A DNA stretch of 32,729 nucleotides from an uncultured Verrucomicrobia subdivision 3 bacterium (GCA_903917705.1 CAIXBQ010000122.1:1-32729); one strand, 5' to 3'; numbered from the stretch's first letter, positions 7,089 to 15,617 are shown. Numbers and translations are program-made. The notes: a model not told the origin generated them from the sequence alone.

Positions 7089-8453
7089 ATGACCGAACCC
7101 GCCATCACCCCAGAGTTGGTTGCCAAACACAACCTCACCCCCGAAGAATACGCCCACGCCAAGGAAATCCTCGGCGGCCGCACGCCCAGCTACACCGAGC
7201 TGGGCATTTTCTCCGTGATGTGGAGCGAGCATTGCAGTTACAAGAACACGCGCCCGCTGCTCAAGACCTTCCCCACCAAGTCGCCCAAAATCCTCGTCGG
7301 GGCGGGCGAGGAAAATGCCGGCATCATTGACATCGGCGACGGCATCGCCATCGCGTTCAAAATCGAATCCCACAACCACCCCAGCGCGGTCGAACCGTTC
7401 CAGGGCGCGACCACCGGCGTCGGCGGCATCGTGCGCGACATCTTCACGATGGGCGCGCGGCCGGTCTGCGCGGTCAACTCACTGCGTTTCGGCGAAATTT
7501 CAAATCCCAATAACCGCCGCCTATTTGCCGGGGTCGTCAGCGGCATCGCGCATTACGGCAATTGCTTCGGCATACCAACCATCGCCGGCGAGGTTTATTT
7601 CGACAAATCCTACGAAGGCAATCCGCTGGTAAACGCGTTCTGCCTCGGCGTGCTGCGGCATGAACAGATCACGCGCGGCGCAGCCAGGGGCGTCGGCAAT
7701 CCGGTGTTTTACGTGGGCCCGGCGACAGGTCGCGACGGCCTCGCGGGCGCGGCGTTTGCGTCGCAGGATTTGACCGAGGAATCCGCCGAGCAACAGCGCG
7801 GCGCGGTGCAGGTCGGCGATCCGTTCATGGAAAAGCTCGTCTGCGAAGCGTGCCTCGAACTGCTCGCCACCGGCGCGGTCGCCGGCATGCAGGACATGGG
7901 CGCGGCCGGCCTGACCTGCTCCACCTGCGAAATGGCCGCCCGCGCCGGCACCGGCATCGAGATTGAGCTGGATAAAGTGCCGCAGCGCGCGCCGAACATG
8001 AGCAGCTACGAGATCATGCTTTCGGAATCGCAGGAGCGCATGCTCATCGTCGTCCACAAGGGCCGCGAAGAGGAAGTGAAGCGCATTTTCGACAAGTGGG
8101 ATCTGCCATGGTCCGAGATCGGCATCATCACCAACACCGGCCACATGGTCGTACGCCACGGCGGCAAACTCATCGTGGACATTCCCGCCAAGAAAATCGC
8201 CGATGAATCGCCCGTGTACCAGCGCGAAGCGCAGGAGCCCGCGTATTTGAAGGAAGTCCGCGCCTTCCGCCTCGACGGCATCGCCGACACCACCACGCCC
8301 GCTGAAAATTTGAAGCAGCTGCTCGCGTGGCCGAGCATCGCGTCCAAGAACTGGGTGTATCGCCAGATGATCATCAGGTTCGCGACGGCTCCGTGGTGCT
8401 GCCCGGCAGCGATGCGGCGGTCATTCGCATCAAGACCGATTCATTACCCGTGA
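7089..8453 (+). CDS. purL: PurL, N-terminal part (frame broken at 8366/8367)
   Basis: This is the N-terminal part of small-type PurL, the FGAM synthase ATP-binding subunit, which uses ammonia delivered by PurQ. Clear motifs include [17 protein letters not shown] (residues about 44-60), [25 protein letters not shown] with the catalytic His and metal ligands, [11 protein letters not shown], and [10 protein letters not shown]. The genuine sequence runs to SKNWVYRQ at 8366. The remaining 28 or so residues to the stop at 8453 are out of frame and unlike PurL. The family expects YDHQVR next; the DNA reads CAG-ATGATCATCAGGTTCGC, exactly one T short of that. The rest of the gene continues in another frame. 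Either a sequencing or assembly error or a recent frameshift; I favour error because both halves are otherwise intact. Confidence 0.9.
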   Translation: MTEPAITPELVAKHNLTPEEYAHAKEILGGRTPSYTELGIFSVMWSEHCSYKNTRPLLKTFPTKSPKILVGAGEENAGIIDIGDGIAIAFKIESHNHPSAVEPFQGATTGVGGIVRDIFTMGARPVCAVNSLRFGEISNPNNRRLFAGVVSGIAHYGNCFGIPTIAGEVYFDKSYEGNPLVNAFCLGVLRHEQITRGAARGVGNPVFYVGPATGRDGLAGAAFASQDLTEESAEQQRGAVQVGDPFMEKLVCEACLELLATGAVAGMQDMGAAGLTCSTCEMAARAGTGIEIELDKVPQRAPNMSSYEIMLSESQERMLIVVHKGREEEVKRIFDKWDLPWSEIGIITNTGHMVVRHGGKLIVDIPAKKIADESPVYQREAQEPAYLKEVRAFRLDGIADTTTPAENLKQLLAWPSIASKNWVYRQMIIRFATAPWCCPAAMRRSFASRPIHYP

Positions 8454-9412
8454 TGAGCGCGGAACTCGCCGCCAAGGTCGGCGACCCGAAGGTTTCTGAA
8501 AAGCTCATCGCCATGACCGTGGATTGCAACGGCGGCTATGTTTATCTCGACCCGTATGAAGGCGGCAAAGCGGCCGTGACCGAGGCGTGCCGCAACCTCG
8601 CTTGCAGCGGCGCGATCCCGCTCGGCGCCACCGACAATCTCAACATGGCCAACCCGCACAAGCCGGAACTGTTCTGGCAGATGCGCGAAAGCGTGCGCGG
8701 CCTGGCCGAAGGCTGCACCGCCTTCAACGCCCCCGTCACCGGCGGCAACTGCTCGCTCTACAACCAGAACCCCAGCGGCCCCATCGACCCCACGCCCACC
8801 GTCGCCGTTGTCGGCATTGTGGAAAAGCCGGAGCACGTCACCACGCAATGGTTCAAGGACGAGGGCGACGCCATCATCCTGCTCGGCGAAGCCGCGGACC
8901 AGACCGACCCGATTCTCGGCCTCGGCGGCAGCGCCTATCTGCAAGTGATTCACGGCCTGAAAACCGGCTCGCCGCCCCGCTGCGATCTGGAAACCGCGAA
9001 GACCCTGCACACGACCCTGCTCGGCTTGATTCAAAGCGGCCTCGTGAAAAGTGCGCACGATTGCAGCGACGGCGGTCTCGCCGTTGCGCTCGCGGAAAGC
9101 TGCATCAGCCAACTCATCGCCCGCGAAACTCCGCGCTTGATCGGCGCGACGATTGACCTGAGCGCGATCAAGGATGTCCGTTTGGACGCCTTGCTCTTTG
9201 GCGAAACGCAATCGCGCATCGTCATCAGCTGCAAGGCGCTCGACGCCGTGAAAGTCGTCGAACGCGCCAAGCTCATGGGCGTGCCCGCCGTCCAGATCGG
9301 CAAAGTTGGCGGCGACCAGCTGACCGTGAAAACCGCCAGCGGCGAATTCTCCGCCCCGCTCACCGATCTGCACGATGCCTGGTGGAACAGCATCGCGCGG
9401 GCGATGGCGTAA
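8367..9412 (+). CDS. purL: PurL, C-terminal part (continues after frameshift)
   Basis: This frame carries the second half of PurL after the missing base. [22 protein letters not shown] joins directly to the upstream fragment. The second AIRS-type repeat follows, with [45 protein letters not shown] and the final catalytic domain with [16 protein letters not shown]. Together the two parts would make about 775 residues, normal for small PurL. If translated separately, a start such as the ATG at 8453 (MSAELAAK) would be needed, and that product alone would not be active. No slippery heptamer lies at the junction, so programmed frameshifting is unlikely. The next gene begins 5 bases after its stop. 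Confidence 0.88.
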
Positions 9413-9417
9413 GGTGA

Positions 9418-10014
9418 ATGTCTCCATTTGCGCATCTGGTCGGAAGCTGGTTGATTGCCTCGGCAACGACCAATAATCCGCGAGACCGCAAGCTGGTGAC
9501 GATGGCCGGCGTTTTACCTGATGCCGACGGCCTTGGCGTAATCGCCGACGTCGTCGGCTCTTTTATTTCCGGCAAGGAATGCACCTTTTACTACTACCAG
9601 ACTTATCATCACCTGCTGCTGCACGGCTGGCCGGGCGCGGTGGTGATTTCAGTCTTGCTCACCTGTTTTGCAAAGCAGCGCTGGCGGGTTTTACTTTTGT
9701 GCCTGTTCACATTTCATCTGCATCTTCTTTGTGATTTGATTGGTTCGCACGGACCGACCGTCGGCGACTTGTGGCCGATCTGCTATTCCGAGCCGCTGTT
9801 CCGCCATCCCATTTGGTTTTGGAAACATCAATGGAAATTGGACGGCTGGCAAAACCAGACCTTTTTCATTCTGCTTTTCGTGACTTCGCTCTGGCTGGCG
9901 GTGAAACGTGGTTATTCGTTCGTTGAAGTCATCAGCTCGCGCTTGGACGCCATTTTTGTGGGTGTGCTCCGAAAGTGGTTTGCCCATCTGCCGCACCGCG
10001 AAAAGTTGCCGTAA
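9418..10014 (+). CDS. Membrane-bound metal-dependent hydrolase (YdjM/DUF457-like)
   Basis: The 198-residue protein has the pattern of the YdjM-type membrane-bound metal-dependent hydrolases: an early His (PFAHLVGSWL), an Asp pair (LPDADGLG), a His cluster (YHHLLLHGWPG) and HLHLLCDLIGSHGP near residue 105. These conserved His and Asp residues are the predicted metal ligands, next to several hydrophobic helices. The natural substrate of the family is not known. It starts 5 bases after the purL stop, so it is probably translated with the purine operon, but a link to purine synthesis is not otherwise supported. Its 3' end, including the stop codon, lies inside a palindromic dispersed element. Confidence 0.82.
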   Translation: MSPFAHLVGSWLIASATTNNPRDRKLVTMAGVLPDADGLGVIADVVGSFISGKECTFYYYQTYHHLLLHGWPGAVVISVLLTCFAKQRWRVLLLCLFTFHLHLLCDLIGSHGPTVGDLWPICYSEPLFRHPIWFWKHQWKLDGWQNQTFFILLFVTSLWLAVKRGYSFVEVISSRLDAIFVGVLRKWFAHLPHREKLP

Positions 10015-10090
10015 CAGCTTTCGGCAGAAAGCCACTATTTAGAAAAATTCCCGGAGAAGTCTGCGGCACTCTGCCGACGCGCCGCGGCAA
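10006..10090. repeat. Palindromic dispersed element, copy 1
   Basis: This is an 85-bp element with TTGCCG at the left end and CGGCAA at the right end. Internal arms contain TTTCGGCAGAAAGCC on the left and GCGGCACTCTGCCG on the right, pairing imperfectly through TCGGCAGA/CTGCCGA. It aligns along its length with a second copy at 31603-31682 in the same orientation. The hydrolase stop codon (10012-10014) lies within the left arm, and the phased 21-bp array begins at its right end. There is no coding capacity, so it is a REP- or MITE-like sequence. Confidence 0.7.
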
Positions 10091-10102
10091 ATACCGTCCG
10101 AC

Positions 10103-10312
10103 GGCATCCATACCCCGTCGCGGGGCATTCATTTGCCGCGGCGGGGCATATTTATCCCGCTGACCGGCATTCATACCCCGCTGGGCGGGGTCCATATCCC
10201 GCCGGTCGGGATATATATCCCGGGCGGGGGCATCCATATCCCGGCGGACGGGAAATATATGCCGAAAAGGTCGGATAATATGCCGTTCGGGGGCGTTCAT
10301 TTCCCGCCGAAC
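10103..10312. repeat. Ten phased 21-bp units forming a hairpin chain
   Basis: Ten consecutive units of exactly 21 bp start at 10103, 10124, 10145, 10166, 10187, 10208, 10229, 10250, 10271 and 10292. The core is GGSATHCATNTCCCG followed by six variable bases; CCG is present in all ten units. Unit junctions are dyads: CCCCG/CGGGG (units 1-2), ACCCCGC/GCGGGGT (4-5), ATATCCCG/CGGGATAT (5-6), TCCCG/CGGGA (7-8). Unit 6 starts with the perfect palindrome GGGATATATATCCC. The array ends in a 9-bp hairpin, GCCGTTCGG/CCGAACGGC (10282-10315). Stem sequences change together. Read rightward it encodes heptapeptides of the form G-I-H-I-P-x-x and then a stop at 10319; read leftward it is also open. No good start codon or RBS supports either frame. 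Confidence 0.75.
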
Positions 10313-10350
10313 GGCAATTGAAGGGTCGGAGTGCCTATTTAATGGACACT

Positions 10351-10464
10351 TTACGGTGTAGGCGGCGTGGTAGGGGTGGTTTTGAGGAGGCGCGTTGGCT
10401 CGGCAAAGGCGTAAACGTCCAGCATGGTCGGCAACAGGTCGCTGCGCAGGACCAGACGGGTGAC
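10351..10464 (-). pseudogene. DUF1553-like C-terminal fragment
   Basis: A leftward frame of 74 residues (10351-10575) contains, in its last 37 or so residues, VLRSDLLPTMLDVYAFAEP and a TTP-rich end. This resembles the ...LP.MLDVFDFAEP......TT.PTQAL region near the C-terminal end of DUF1553 proteins, the large secreted proteins of Verrucomicrobiota and Planctomycetota that pair with DUF1549. The upstream half of the frame shows no similarity and the rest of the gene is missing. I read it as a relic. The remainder of 10316-10642 shows nothing else I can support apart from the probable promoter region of the operon that follows. Confidence 0.35.
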
Positions 10465-10642
10465 TTGGATTAACTGGTCGTTTTGGGCGGCGTTGTCATT
10501 TTCCAACCCTGTTTGGCGGCGGCGCCGCGGGGCCAGCCGGCATTTTTGAACATCCGGCCGGGGATTCCGGTCCATGTCATGCGCTCAGGCTGATAAACCG
10601 TTGGCAAATGGCCGTGCGGTTCGCTAAGCTGGTCAGAAGTTC

Positions 10643-11617
10643 ATGCGACAATTCAGGAACATTGCGGTCAACGCCTTCATGGAGCTCATCCGGCAGCCGA
10701 TTTTTCTGCTGCTGATGACGGGCTCGGTGCTCTTCGAGATCTTTCTCGCGGTGCCGTATTATTTCGCGTTCGGCGACGAAATGAAGCTCGTCAAGACGAG
10801 CGCGCTGGCGGTGATGCTGCTGACGGGTCTCTTCGGCGCGGTGTTGAGCGCGTCGGCCTCGCTGGCGCGGGAAATCCGCAGCGGCACGGCGCTGGCCGTG
10901 CTGTCCAAGCCGGTCGGGCGAGCGCAATTCCTGCTGGCGAAATTCGCCGGGCTGGCGGCGGCGCTCACCTTGCTGGCTTATGTGAACCTGATCGGGGTGC
11001 TGCTCGCCAGCTGGATGGCATTTGACGCCTATGGCTCGACCAACCTGCTGGCCATCGGTCTGTTCGGCGGCGGGGTGCTCCTGGCCTACGCGCTGGCGGG
11101 GTGCAGCAATTTTTTCCTCCGCCGCCCGTTTGCCAGCGACGCGGTGATGGCGCTGGTCGTGATGACGACGCTGGCGACGTTCGTCATTTTTCAGTTCACC
11201 CACCAGATGCAGAGCCTCGGCCAGCAGGCGGCGGTGGACTGGCGGCTGATTCCGGCGGGCATATTAATTCTGTTCGCGCTCTGGATCCTGGCGGCGCTGG
11301 CGCTGGCGTGCTCCACGCGGGTGGACATGATCGCGACGCTCGCAATCTGTTCGGCGGTTTTTCTGGTCGGGCTGATGTCGGATTATATCTTTATGCTGAT
11401 GGGTGGCAAAGCCGACGGCAGCGGGCCGTGGTGGGCATCGATGCTTTACAGCATCCTCCCAAACTGGCAGCTTTTCTGGCTCGCCGACGCGCTGGAAACG
11501 GGCAAAAACACGTTTCAATGGGCATACGTCGGCAAGGCGCTCGGCTACACGGTCTGCTATGCCGGCGCCGCGCTGGCCGTGGGCGTGGCGCTGTTTGAGG
11601 ACCGGGAATTGAGCTGA
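10643..11617 (+). CDS. ABC-2-type transporter permease
   Basis: The 324-residue protein has six or more hydrophobic segments, beginning at residues about 18-40, then 53-75, 100-125, 133-150, 165-185, 208-235 and 295-317. LFGAVLSASASLAREIRSGTALAVLSKPVGRAQFLLAKFAG is typical of ABC-2 permeases: helix two, then the cytoplasmic coupling loop with a charged E-IRSGT-LSKP pattern. It has no ATPase of its own nearby; the likely partner ATPase is at 17634, in the same run of genes, along with a second permease at 18900. This is the first gene of the eight-gene block. Substrate unknown. Confidence 0.85.
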   Translation: MRQFRNIAVNAFMELIRQPIFLLLMTGSVLFEIFLAVPYYFAFGDEMKLVKTSALAVMLLTGLFGAVLSASASLAREIRSGTALAVLSKPVGRAQFLLAKFAGLAAALTLLAYVNLIGVLLASWMAFDAYGSTNLLAIGLFGGGVLLAYALAGCSNFFLRRPFASDAVMALVVMTTLATFVIFQFTHQMQSLGQQAAVDWRLIPAGILILFALWILAALALACSTRVDMIATLAICSAVFLVGLMSDYIFMLMGGKADGSGPWWASMLYSILPNWQLFWLADALETGKNTFQWAYVGKALGYTVCYAGAALAVGVALFEDRELS

Positions 11618-11631
11618 ATGAATTTAATTGA

Positions 11632-11696
11632 AACCACGAAACACACCAGAAACGCGAAACAAAATCCTGTTCGTGTGATTCGTGCCTTTCGTGGTT
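11632..11696. repeat. Intergenic inverted repeat of CACGAA type
   Basis: AACCACGAAA near 11632-11641 pairs exactly with TTTCGTGGTT at 11687-11696. The inner parts (ACACACCAGAAACGCGAAAC against TTCGTGTGATTCGTGCC) pair imperfectly. It fills the gap between the permease and the large SPFH gene. It could be a processing or attenuation hairpin or a small dispersed repeat; no T-tract marks it as a terminator. Confidence 0.5.
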
Positions 11697-11704
11697 AATA
11701 AAAA

Positions 11705-13576
11705 ATGGAACGCAACATCCAAAAAAACGGGCTGGTGAACCTCGCGGTCGCGGTTCTGATCTTTCTCGCCGGCTTTGGCGTCACGGTTTTCGCCGGTTCG
11801 CTGGCGGGACAGGTGGCGGCGGTTTTCCTCGGCCTCGGCGTGCTGGTGGCGTTCATCAGCTGGTTCCAGATGCGGCTGGAGGAAAATGAACGGCTGGAAC
11901 GGCTGGAGCTGGACGAGCTCGCCCGCAGCCGGGGGGCTTCTCTGTTTGAAAGCAAGGATGGCGGCAGCTTTCCGGCGCAGAACGCGCGGCTGCAATTTGA
12001 CAAATATTTTGTGCCCGGCTTTGCGATTCTCGTGCTGCTGCTGGAGACGGGCGGGGCGTGGCTGCTCTGGAACTGGAGCGGCAAAACCACCATCGCCCTG
12101 AAGGACGCGAACGCCACGGCTTCGCTCTCGCTCTTCGCGATATTTGCGCTGGTGCTGTTTTTGATCGGCCGTTTTTCCGTGACGATCGCGCGGCTGGAAA
12201 ACCACCGGCTGCTCCGGCCCGGGGCCAGCTTTTTGCTGGCGGGCGCCTATATCTGCGCGCTCGTGGCAATCGGCATAGCGGGCGTCGAGGCGAAATTTCC
12301 CCGCGCCGATTTCTGGGTCGCCCGCAGCCTTTGTGTTTTGCTCGGCTTGATGGCCGTGGAAAACCTGCTCACGCTACTGCTGGAAATCTATCGCCCGCGC
12401 GTCAAAGGCAAAATCGCCCGCCCGCTTTACGAAAGCCGCGTCGTCGGCATTTTCGCGCAGCCGGAAAGCCTGTTCACCACGGCGGCGCAGACACTGGATT
12501 ACCAGTTCGGCTTCAAGGTTTCGGAAACGTGGTTTTTCAAGGCCGCCCGCAAAAACCTCCTGGCGCTGCTGCTCGTGCAGTTCACCGCCCTGATCCTGTC
12601 CACCATGGTGGTTTTTGTGGACGCCGGCGAACAGGCCGTGCTGGAACATTTCGGCAAACCGGCGCTGGCGCCGCTCGGACCGGGGGCGCATTTCAAACTG
12701 CCGTGGCCGATGGACAAGATTTACCGCTTTCGCACCGAGCAGATCCAGTCGTTTGCCGTCGGCTACACGCCGGATGCGCAGAGCGATGCCGCGAAAGTCG
12801 TGCTCTGGACGGTGGCCCACGCGAAGGAGGAAAACTTCCTCGTCGGCAACCGCGCCACGGTGGCTGCCGCCGCCACCGGCACGAATGATTCGGCCAATGC
12901 CAAGCCCATCGGCCTCATTACGGTCAGCATCCCGGTGCAGTTCCAGATCACGAACATCACCGACTGGGTCTATAAAAACGGCGAGCCGGAAGAATTACTG
13001 AAGAGCCTCGCCACGCGCGAAGTTGTCCGCTATCTCGCCGGCAGCGATCTGGACGATCTGCTTTCGCACGGCCGGCTGGAAGCGGCCTCCGCCCTGCGTG
13101 AAAAAATCCAAGCCTCGGCCAACGAACGCCAGCTCGGGGCCAAAATCGTATTCGTCGGCTTGCAGGACATCCATCCGCCCACCGCCGGCGAAGTGGCCGC
13201 GACTTACGAAAAAGTGGTCGGTGCGGGACAAACCAAGCTCGCCAAAATCCTTGACGCGGAATCTGCCGCCATCCGCGTGAATGCGCTGGCGGGCGCGGCG
13301 GCCTTCACGCTCACGAACGTCGCCGAAGCCAACCGGATTCAACTGGTGACCTCGAAGTTTGCCGAAGCGGCGCTGTTCACGAATCAGATTCCCGCATTTC
13401 AGGCCGCGCCGTCCGTGTATCGCCAGCGCCTGTACTTGCAGACCTTCGCCGAGGCCACCGCCAAGGCGCGCAAATACGTCCTGCTCGTCACCAACACCCA
13501 GGACGTCATCGTGCTTGATTTACAGGACAAAATCCGCGACGACCTGCTGAACCTTTCCATCACGAATACGCCATGA
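11705..13576 (+). CDS. HflK-like SPFH protein with polytopic N-terminal domain
   Basis: The 623-residue protein combines an N-terminal membrane region with a C-terminal SPFH domain. Hydrophobic segments fall at residues about 11-31, 35-54, 102-122, 140-157, 174-193, 206-228 and 284-305. The last is the usual SPFH anchor, followed by VDAGEQAVLEHFGKPALAPLGPGAHFKLPWPMDKIYRF, the classic HflK/prohibitin opening. The SPFH core continues with IPVQFQITNITDWVYKNGEPEELLKSLATREVVRYLAGSDLDDLL and then an Ala-rich coiled helix. HflK normally has one membrane segment, so the extra six are unusual. SPFH proteins form large ring or cage assemblies, for example HflKC around FtsH. The stop overlaps the next start by 4 bp (ATGA), so translation is coupled. 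Confidence 0.85.
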   Translation: MERNIQKNGLVNLAVAVLIFLAGFGVTVFAGSLAGQVAAVFLGLGVLVAFISWFQMRLEENERLERLELDELARSRGASLFESKDGGSFPAQNARLQFDKYFVPGFAILVLLLETGGAWLLWNWSGKTTIALKDANATASLSLFAIFALVLFLIGRFSVTIARLENHRLLRPGASFLLAGAYICALVAIGIAGVEAKFPRADFWVARSLCVLLGLMAVENLLTLLLEIYRPRVKGKIARPLYESRVVGIFAQPESLFTTAAQTLDYQFGFKVSETWFFKAARKNLLALLLVQFTALILSTMVVFVDAGEQAVLEHFGKPALAPLGPGAHFKLPWPMDKIYRFRTEQIQSFAVGYTPDAQSDAAKVVLWTVAHAKEENFLVGNRATVAAAATGTNDSANAKPIGLITVSIPVQFQITNITDWVYKNGEPEELLKSLATREVVRYLAGSDLDDLLSHGRLEAASALREKIQASANERQLGAKIVFVGLQDIHPPTAGEVAATYEKVVGAGQTKLAKILDAESAAIRVNALAGAAAFTLTNVAEANRIQLVTSKFAEAALFTNQIPAFQAAPSVYRQRLYLQTFAEATAKARKYVLLVTNTQDVIVLDLQDKIRDDLLNLSITNTP

Positions 13577-14478
13577 AAAAGAACCTGCTGACCCTCATCA
13601 TCGCCGCCGTCTTGGTGGTAATTTTCACGCTGCTGCTCTTCACCTTCCAGGTGCGCCAGTCGGAAGTCGTCGTCGTCTCGACGTTCCTCAATCCGACGGA
13701 CACCAAGACCAACGCGAATTTGTATGTGAAATGGCCGTGGCCCATCCAGAGCATCACGCGCTTCGACCAGCGGGTACAGAACTTCGAGGACAAGTTCAGC
13801 GAAAACTACACGGCGGACAGCACCATTTTGCTGACGAGCGTCTATGTCGGCTGGCGGATCTCCGATGGCCGGCAGTTCATGAACGTGTTCAAGGACGGTT
13901 CGGTGGCGGTCGCCCAGCAGCAGCTCGAAGGCATCCTGCGCAGCGCCAAGCTCGCGATCATCGGGAAACACAACCTGGCGGATTTCGTGAATTCCAATCC
14001 GGCGGATCTCAAGTTCGGCGACATCGAGAAGGAGATTCAGACCGCCGTGGCCACGGAGCTGGCCAAGCATAATTACGGCATCAGCATCGAATTCCTCGGC
14101 ATCAAGAAGCTCGGCCTGCCGGAAAGCGTGACCCAGTCGGTGTTCGAACGCATGAAGTCGGACCGCAATAAATTGATCAGCAAGGCCCAGTTCGAGGGCG
14201 AAGGGGAGGCCGCCAAAATCAAATCCACGGCCGAGCGTCAGGCCGCCGACGTGCTGGCCAACGCGCAAGCCGCCGCCACCCGCATCAAGGGCGAAGGCGA
14301 AGCCGAGGCCGCCAAGACCTTGAACGTGTTCCAGCAAAACCCGGACCTCGCCATTTTCCTGGCGCAGCTCGAGACCCTGAAAAATTCGGCGAACCAGAAG
14401 ACGACACTGATATTCGACGAGCGCCAGCCGCCGTTTAATTTGTTCCGCAGTCTGCCAGCCAACCCCACAGGCAAGTGA
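13573..14478 (+). CDS. HflC-like SPFH-domain protein
   Basis: The 301-residue product has one N-terminal membrane segment (residues about 4-26). An SPFH domain follows with FQVRQSEVVVVSTFLNPTD, LYVKWPWPIQSITRFDQRVQNFEDKF, LLTSVYVGWRISDGRQFMNVF, then a coiled-coil rich in Ala, Glu and Lys (EGEGEAAKIKSTAERQAADVL). The order and the C-terminal coiled coil match HflC, the partner that forms the alternating HflKC cage on the periplasmic face of the membrane. In this operon it is flanked by two HflK-type genes, so it could co-assemble with either or both. There is no FtsH gene in the window. Start and stop give normal HflC length; the next gene begins 1 base after its stop. Confidence 0.88.
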   Translation: MKKNLLTLIIAAVLVVIFTLLLFTFQVRQSEVVVVSTFLNPTDTKTNANLYVKWPWPIQSITRFDQRVQNFEDKFSENYTADSTILLTSVYVGWRISDGRQFMNVFKDGSVAVAQQQLEGILRSAKLAIIGKHNLADFVNSNPADLKFGDIEKEIQTAVATELAKHNYGISIEFLGIKKLGLPESVTQSVFERMKSDRNKLISKAQFEGEGEAAKIKSTAERQAADVLANAQAAATRIKGEGEAEAAKTLNVFQQNPDLAIFLAQLETLKNSANQKTTLIFDERQPPFNLFRSLPANPTGK

Positions 14479-14479
14479 C

Positions 14480-15583
14480 ATGAGCGCCCACGATCAGCAC
14501 GACCATCCGCACCCGCCGGAAATGCAGGACGCCGGCTCGCAGGCGCTGGCCGAGGCGTTGCGCAGCAGCTTCGTCATCGTCAAGATCGCCATGGCGGCGC
14601 TGGTGGTCGTCATCTTTGCCGCCGGGTTTTTCACCGTCGGCCCGCAGGAAAAGGCCGTCATCCTCCGCTTCGGCAAGCCGCAGGGCGAAGGCCAGAAAAT
14701 GCTGCTTGGCGCGGGCTTGCATTGGTCCCTACCGTATCCGATCGACGAAGTCGTCCGCATTCCCATCACTGAAATCCAGAAGGTCGATTCCACCGTCGGC
14801 TGGTATCTCACCACGCCGGAAATGGAACTGGCCGGCACCGAACCGCCCGGCGGCTTGTCGCTCAATCCGCAGATTGACGGCTACGTGGTCACCGCCGACC
14901 GCAACATCATCCACTCCCGGGTCACGGTATCGTATCACATTGACGACCCGCGCACGGCCATCTTCAAATTCGCCAGCGGCACCAACCATGATTTCAACCT
15001 CGCCGGCGTATCCAACGCCGTGCAAAACGCCGCCAACAACGCACTCGTCGCCACCGCCGCGCGGTTTAATGTGGACGACATCCTGACCGGCGACATCTTC
15101 GGTTTTCAGGACGCCGTCCACCAACGCGTCAGCGAACTGGCCGAACGCGAGCATCTCGGAGTGGTCATTGACCAGTGCCAGGTGCACAGCGTCCCGCCCC
15201 GGCAGCTGAAGGATGTCTTCGCACAGGTCGCCTCCGCGCGCCAGAACTACGCCAAGCTCATCAACGATGCGCAGGGCGAGACGAACCGCATCCTGAGCCA
15301 GGCCGGCGCGCAGGCATCGTCCATCACCAACACCGCTGAATCCGCCCGCACCCGCTACGTCAAATACATTCAGGCCGACGCCCGAGCCTTCACCGAGCTT
15401 TTGCCCAAATATGAGAGCAACCCGAACCTGTATGTGCAACTGGAACTGGCCAAGGCCATGTCGCAGATTCTGACCAACGTGGAGAAGAACTTCCTGCCCA
15501 CGCACACCGATGGCAAACCGGTTGAACTTCGGTTAATGTTGAACCGCGAACCGCCGCAGCCGAAATCGGCGGCGAATCCGTGA
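14480..15583 (+). CDS. hflK: HflK-like SPFH-domain protein
   Basis: The 367-residue protein has a His- and Pro-rich N-terminal tail (HDQHDHPHPP). One membrane segment follows at residues about 31-54, then an SPFH domain starting FTVGPQEKAVILRFGKPQGEGQKMLLGAGLHWSLPYPIDEV. This is the diagnostic HflK pattern of a rising strand, GLHW and PYPID. DGYVVTADRNIIHSRVTVSYHIDDP and QCQVHSVPPRQLKDVFAQVASARQNYAKLI follow, then the coiled helix. HflK and HflC form a membrane cage that restricts FtsH protease in enterobacteria. The N-terminal histidines, like those of the next protein, hint at metal association; that is inference. It is followed 34 bases later by the P-type ATPase. Confidence 0.88.
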   Translation: MSAHDQHDHPHPPEMQDAGSQALAEALRSSFVIVKIAMAALVVVIFAAGFFTVGPQEKAVILRFGKPQGEGQKMLLGAGLHWSLPYPIDEVVRIPITEIQKVDSTVGWYLTTPEMELAGTEPPGGLSLNPQIDGYVVTADRNIIHSRVTVSYHIDDPRTAIFKFASGTNHDFNLAGVSNAVQNAANNALVATAARFNVDDILTGDIFGFQDAVHQRVSELAEREHLGVVIDQCQVHSVPPRQLKDVFAQVASARQNYAKLINDAQGETNRILSQAGAQASSITNTAESARTRYVKYIQADARAFTELLPKYESNPNLYVQLELAKAMSQILTNVEKNFLPTHTDGKPVELRLMLNREPPQPKSAANP

Positions 15584-15617
15584 AATCAAACACCGGCAAA
15601 CGTAAACCGTAAATTTT

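Noticed and set aside
8360..8460. Programmed frameshift in purL
   Set aside because: No slippery heptamer or downstream pseudoknot is visible, and purL is not known to use recoding. A missing base explains it.
8444..9466. Leftward frame of 340 codons over the second half of purL
   Set aside because: Shadow of PurL with no family signature.
9932..10300. Leftward 122-codon frame with MNAPxR-type repeats
   Set aside because: It reads into the hydrolase gene on the other strand and through the palindromic element; openness follows from the 21-bp period.
10103..10312. CRISPR array
   Set aside because: The 21-bp units are contiguous without unique spacers, and no cas gene is in the window.
10133..10321. 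Heptapeptide-repeat small protein (G-I-H-I-P type) as a gene
   Set aside because: It begins with TTG, shows no RBS, and the unit junctions keep base pairing rather than codon choice. Reported as a repeat instead.
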